Positions 8,619 through 11,322 of a stretch of 11,322 nucleotides of DNA are shown here, piece by piece. Position numbers and translations under genes: made by a program. The notes beneath the pieces were generated by a model, which saw nothing but the letters and a program-made list of their open reading frames with translations, ran no database searches and was not told the DNA's origin. Numbering within the stretch: position 1 is the stretch's first letter; each line of letters starts with the position of its first letter. This DNA comes from Gonium pectorale (taxonomy: Eukaryota; Chlorophyta; Chlorophyceae; Chlamydomonadales; Volvocaceae), in assembly GCA_001584585.1 (NCBI GenBank), contig LSYV01000045.1, forward strand, positions 689,626-700,947. The letters are read 5' to 3'.

Positions 8619-9144
8619 AGGGAGGGCCGTGCGGTCCTGCGGTCCTGCATGCGGTCCCGCTTCTGCCCCCTGCCGTCGCCGAACCGAACACAGGTGCCGT
8701 CGCTTGATAGCCGATGCCGCTGCGAGGGCGCACGACGCCACTGCAGCCCCACCGACTGCCCCCGCACGACCCGGCATGCCGTCCGCTTACTCAGCTAACC
8801 GCAGCAGTTTGGCGCCGCAGAATGCCGCCATCGCGAGCAAAGGCGCTTTGCAGCGCTCCGCCTTCAATTTCTGACACGCACGCATGCATGCCGGTGCATT
8901 CGTTAACACGATCATTTCAACACGGTAGCCATGCCATTACCGATGCCAAGGGAATGCATTGAAACCCGCTCGGAGTCGCTCGCCCGCCGAGCTGCACGCA
9001 CATGCTGTGGCGCACGGGGGCGCTCCAAGATTTCCTTTCTTGCAGCGGCCCTGCAGCCACCTAAACTCGCTCGCACTCACGGCGAAGGGCCACAGCACGC
9101 AACGTACTGGCACCGGGACCGCACCGCTTCCCGTGCCACGGCCG

Positions 9145-9191
9145 CACCGATACCTGCCCGCCAAGGACCAGCTCGCCACCGATACCTGCCC
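9145..9191. repeat. Short direct repeat
   Basis: CACCGATACCTGCCC occurs at 9145-9159 and 9177-9191, 32 nt apart, probably inside the 3' UTR of the right-hand gene. It looks like a small local duplication and no function is evident. Confidence 0.5.
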
Positions 9192-9568
9192 CGCGCCTGG
9201 CTCTTTTTGGCTCAAAACTGTCCCACTCACACACACCACCACCCTCCACCCGGCCCGACTCCATCCGCTCTGATACGGCGCTGCCTCACGGAGCTGGGTG
9301 GCCCGAAGCGACCCACGGGTCACTTTGTCCTGAACAGGTCATCCTCTTGAGCTCTCTTCCACCGCGCCTCGCTCCCGCCAGCAGCCGTCGCCGCGCGCCG
9401 TCCGCTCCACGTGCTGCCTCCACCTTCGCGCGTATGCATATACACAGCCCAGTCCGCAGCCACGCCGACCGGCTTGCTGCGCATCCCAGCATCCAAGCAC
9501 CCTGGCACGGCCGTGCCGGCTCTCCGTCCACATCGACGCCACGCGACTCAGACCGGCGGCTGCCCCCC

Positions 9569-11280
9569 TCACCGCGGCGGCGGGGGCGGCGGCATGAAAC
9601 CCGGCGGCAACACCCCCATGCCCATTCCCGGGTGCATCATGCCCGGCAGCGGCGTCATGCCGGGCGTCATCCCCTGCGGCGGCGACATGCTCACCCCCGG
9701 CGGCAGCATGCCGCTCATCATCATCATGCCCGGGGGCGGGGGCCCCAGGAGCAGCCCCGGCGGCGCGCTGCCTGGCAGCACCATGCCGGCGGCGGCGGCG
9801 GCGGCCGCGCCGGCGGCTGCGTTGGCCTGCTGCCCCGCCTGCAGGACGCCCTCCACGCGGTTCAGCAGCTGCATGGCCATTGCGGACTGGTCCACCACCC
9901 GCTTGAAGCGGTGCATCACCTGGTGCGGGGACCAGGGGGGCGGGAGGGGGGTGGAAGGCATTCTCAGTACCGAAGCCGGGGGCTCTCATCCCGGCTGTAG
10001 AGAAGACTGGGAGATGAGGGGCGAAGGGGTTCCCGGCGTCGCACTTGACGAGGCTGGGGAGTCGGGGGCGGGTTTGTGTGGAGGGGTCAAGAGGTTTCAT
10101 AGCTGCTGTGGCCGGGTTGGGCCGGGGTGGGGTGGGGCCGTGGGGGTTTCAGGGGTCGATGAGCGTTCTTGCAAGAGCAGCTGGGCGGGATGAGTTAGAG
10201 GGGGTTGGGGTGAGAAAGTCGGAACGCTTTAACGGTGGGGTGGGGCAGGGTGAGGTGGGGTGGGGTGGGGAGGAAGTTGAAGGAGAAAGGGTATGACCTA
10301 ATTACGAACAATTACGGTACGAGCTGTACGCCAGAGGCGTTTGTCCTGTGGGGTGAGTTGGGGAGTGTTCCGGGCCCACCTGCGGCCGTAGCGGCTTGCC
10401 GTCCGCGTCCACCCCCGCGGGCCCGCCGCCGCCGTCGGCGCCGGGCGGCGGCGGCGGCGGGGGCGAGGAGATGGCGGCGATGATTCGCGGTATGTTCATG
10501 ATGGGAACGTCCTTCCACGCGTCCGACCGGGGGCGCAGCGGGTCGCGAGCCAGCGTCTCCGCGTGGCGGGCCAGCGTGGCGGCGCGGCTGTCGGGGTGGA
10601 GTGCCTTGAGCTCCTCCTGTACGGCGCGGTGAGCAGTTGGCAGTTGGGGTGGTTGATTGGTATTTGACAAGGTTAGGACGGGTGATTATCCGACGTTGCC
10701 CAGCACTGGGAGAAGCCCCCCGCCCTCGCACACACATTCAGCATTTTACAATCCGTCAGCGCAAAATTGGAGCAACACGTGTTGGGGGTTTAGAGGCAAC
10801 TGGTACGTGGAGCGTAGGTGGGCGTGGCTGCTGGCTCTTCGCGCGGAACGGTTTCCTCGCGGGCCCCCGGCCCTCGCCGCCGGCCCCGCCCCAACCCCGC
10901 CCCACCTGCAGCATCTCCACCCGCTTGCGGATGGCCTCGGGGTCCTCCGCCGTTCGGATGGCCCCCGCCGCGGGGCCCGACGGAGCCGGCGCCGAACCGC
11001 GAGCCTCCTCCTCATCGCGCAGCGCCGCCACGTCCGCCACCACCGCCGCCGCCTCCGCCGCCTCGGCGTCTGCGTCGCCCTCCGCCCCGTCGGCGTCGGC
11101 GCCTTCGTCGGCGGGCGTCCCAGGCTTGGGCGCCGCGGCAGCGCCCGCCGCCGCCAGCGCGGCCGCCGCCGCCTCGACCTCAGCGGCGTGGGCGGCAGCG
11201 GGCAGCGCGGCGCATGCGTCCAGCAGAGCGGACAGCATGGCGCGGACCGAGGGTGCAGACACGGCATTCAGGTCCATGCC
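9569..11280 (-). CDS. Unrecognised protein with Met/Pro/Gly-rich C-terminus; last three coding exons (5' partial)
   Basis: Minus-strand exons 11280-10906 (125 aa), 10616-10380 (79 aa) and 9919-9569 (116 aa plus TGA), joined in phase 0 by GT-AG introns. I do not recognise the family. The first exon opens GMDLNAVSAPSVRAMLSALL and then becomes an Ala/Glu/Asp-rich segment ending in a charged helix (DPEAIRKRVEMLQ). The second has the best-ordered stretch (EELKALHPDSRAATLARHAE, then DAWKDVPIMNIPRIIAAISS) before seven Pro and a Gly run. The third starts with a basic amphipathic helix (VMHRFKRVVDQSAMAMQLLNRV), then poly-Ala, then about 75 residues rich in Met, Pro and Gly with PPGM/PGM repeats, ending in PPPPPPR. 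PPGM-type tails occur in some RNA-binding and splicing proteins, but composition alone is weak evidence. An acceptor with a C-rich tract at 11281 shows that earlier exons lie outside the window; ATG at 11277 as the true start is less likely. Confidence 0.75.
9920..10379 (-). other. Intron of the right-hand gene with a strong G-rich tract on the plus strand
   Basis: The donor GTGGGC starts at 10379 and the acceptor CACCAG ends at 9920. Over 10110-10273 the plus strand is dominated by GGGG and GGGGT units, so the pre-mRNA is C-rich here and the G-rich strand is the DNA template. Positions 10237-10273 hold more than four G-runs of 3-4 with short loops. Confidence 0.6.
10617..10905 (-). other. 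Intron of the right-hand gene
   Basis: The donor GTGGGG starts at 10905 and the acceptor GTACAG ends at 10617, giving 289 nt and a phase 0 join. Nothing else is recognised inside it; the short open frames that cross it belong to neighbouring exons or to the opposite strand. Confidence 0.6.
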
Positions 11281-11322
11281 CTGGGGTAGGTCGGAGGGAC
11301 AGGCGGGGGGGCGGGGGGGGGG
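11281..11322 (-). other. 3' end of an intron of the right-hand gene, cut by the window edge
   Basis: On the minus strand a run of C with a few G (11322-11297) leads into CCTACCCCAG, ending at 11281. This is a strong acceptor just before the first exon seen. Confidence 0.55.

Larger units (their letters stand above)
7976..9568. other. Convergent intergenic region holding the 3' ends of the IQ gene and the right-hand gene
   Basis: No supported coding sequence is seen. The plus strand has no TGTAA between the IQ stop codon and 9568; the nearest variant is TGTAG at 8070-8074, so that gene's cleavage site is unclear. On the minus strand TGTAA occurs at 8618-8614 and 8265-8261, consistent with a long 3' UTR for the right-hand gene. 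CACCGATACCTGCCC is repeated at 9145-9159 and 9177-9191. The open frames on both strands here lack consistent codon bias. Confidence 0.6.

Noticed and set aside
9411..10193. Plus-strand open frame of 260 codons
   Set aside because: It is antisense to the last exon of the right-hand gene and runs on into its G-rich intron. The minus-strand exon has matching splice sites and a continuous phase 0 model.

Overview
The window looks like nuclear DNA of a volvocine green alga (Chlamydomonas or a close relative). It is very GC-rich. Its genes are split into short exons by GT-AG introns of mostly 300-550 nt with pyrimidine-rich acceptors ending in CAG. The proteins carry long Ala/Gly/Pro/Ser low-complexity stretches, and there are no bacterial-style operons or ribosome binding sites. 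TGTAA, the usual algal polyadenylation signal, is present where the right-hand gene should end. Species cannot be fixed from the sequence alone.

Three genes can be supported. (1) On the minus strand, 1116 down to 370, lies the first coding exon of a gene that leaves the window on the left. It encodes a disordered Gly/Ser/Pro-rich N-terminus that I do not recognise. (2) On the plus strand, 2823-7975, lies a complete ten-exon gene for a predicted 486-residue protein with four IQ (calmodulin-binding) motifs. The motifs are placed as 23, 69 and 29 residues between successive motifs. That layout closely matches what I recall for nephrocystin-5/IQCB1, a cilium transition-zone protein. (3) On the minus strand, 11280 down to 9569, lie the last three coding exons of a gene that enters from the right. 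It ends in a Met/Pro/Gly-rich tail and I do not recognise it.

Between genes 1 and 2 is a divergent intergenic region of about 1.7 kb (1117-2822). Its right half is much more AT-rich than the rest and ends in a TATA-like box just upstream of the IQ gene. Between genes 2 and 3 is a convergent region of about 1.6 kb (7976-9568) that must hold both 3' ends. Introns 2, 4 and 8 of the IQ gene carry short dispersed repeats. G-rich tracts with quadruplex potential lie next to the acceptor of gene 1 and inside an intron of gene 3.

Nothing suggests that the three genes act together. The item most worth checking is the IQ protein: if it is a nephrocystin-5 relative, it appears to lack the long region that precedes the IQ motifs in the animal protein.
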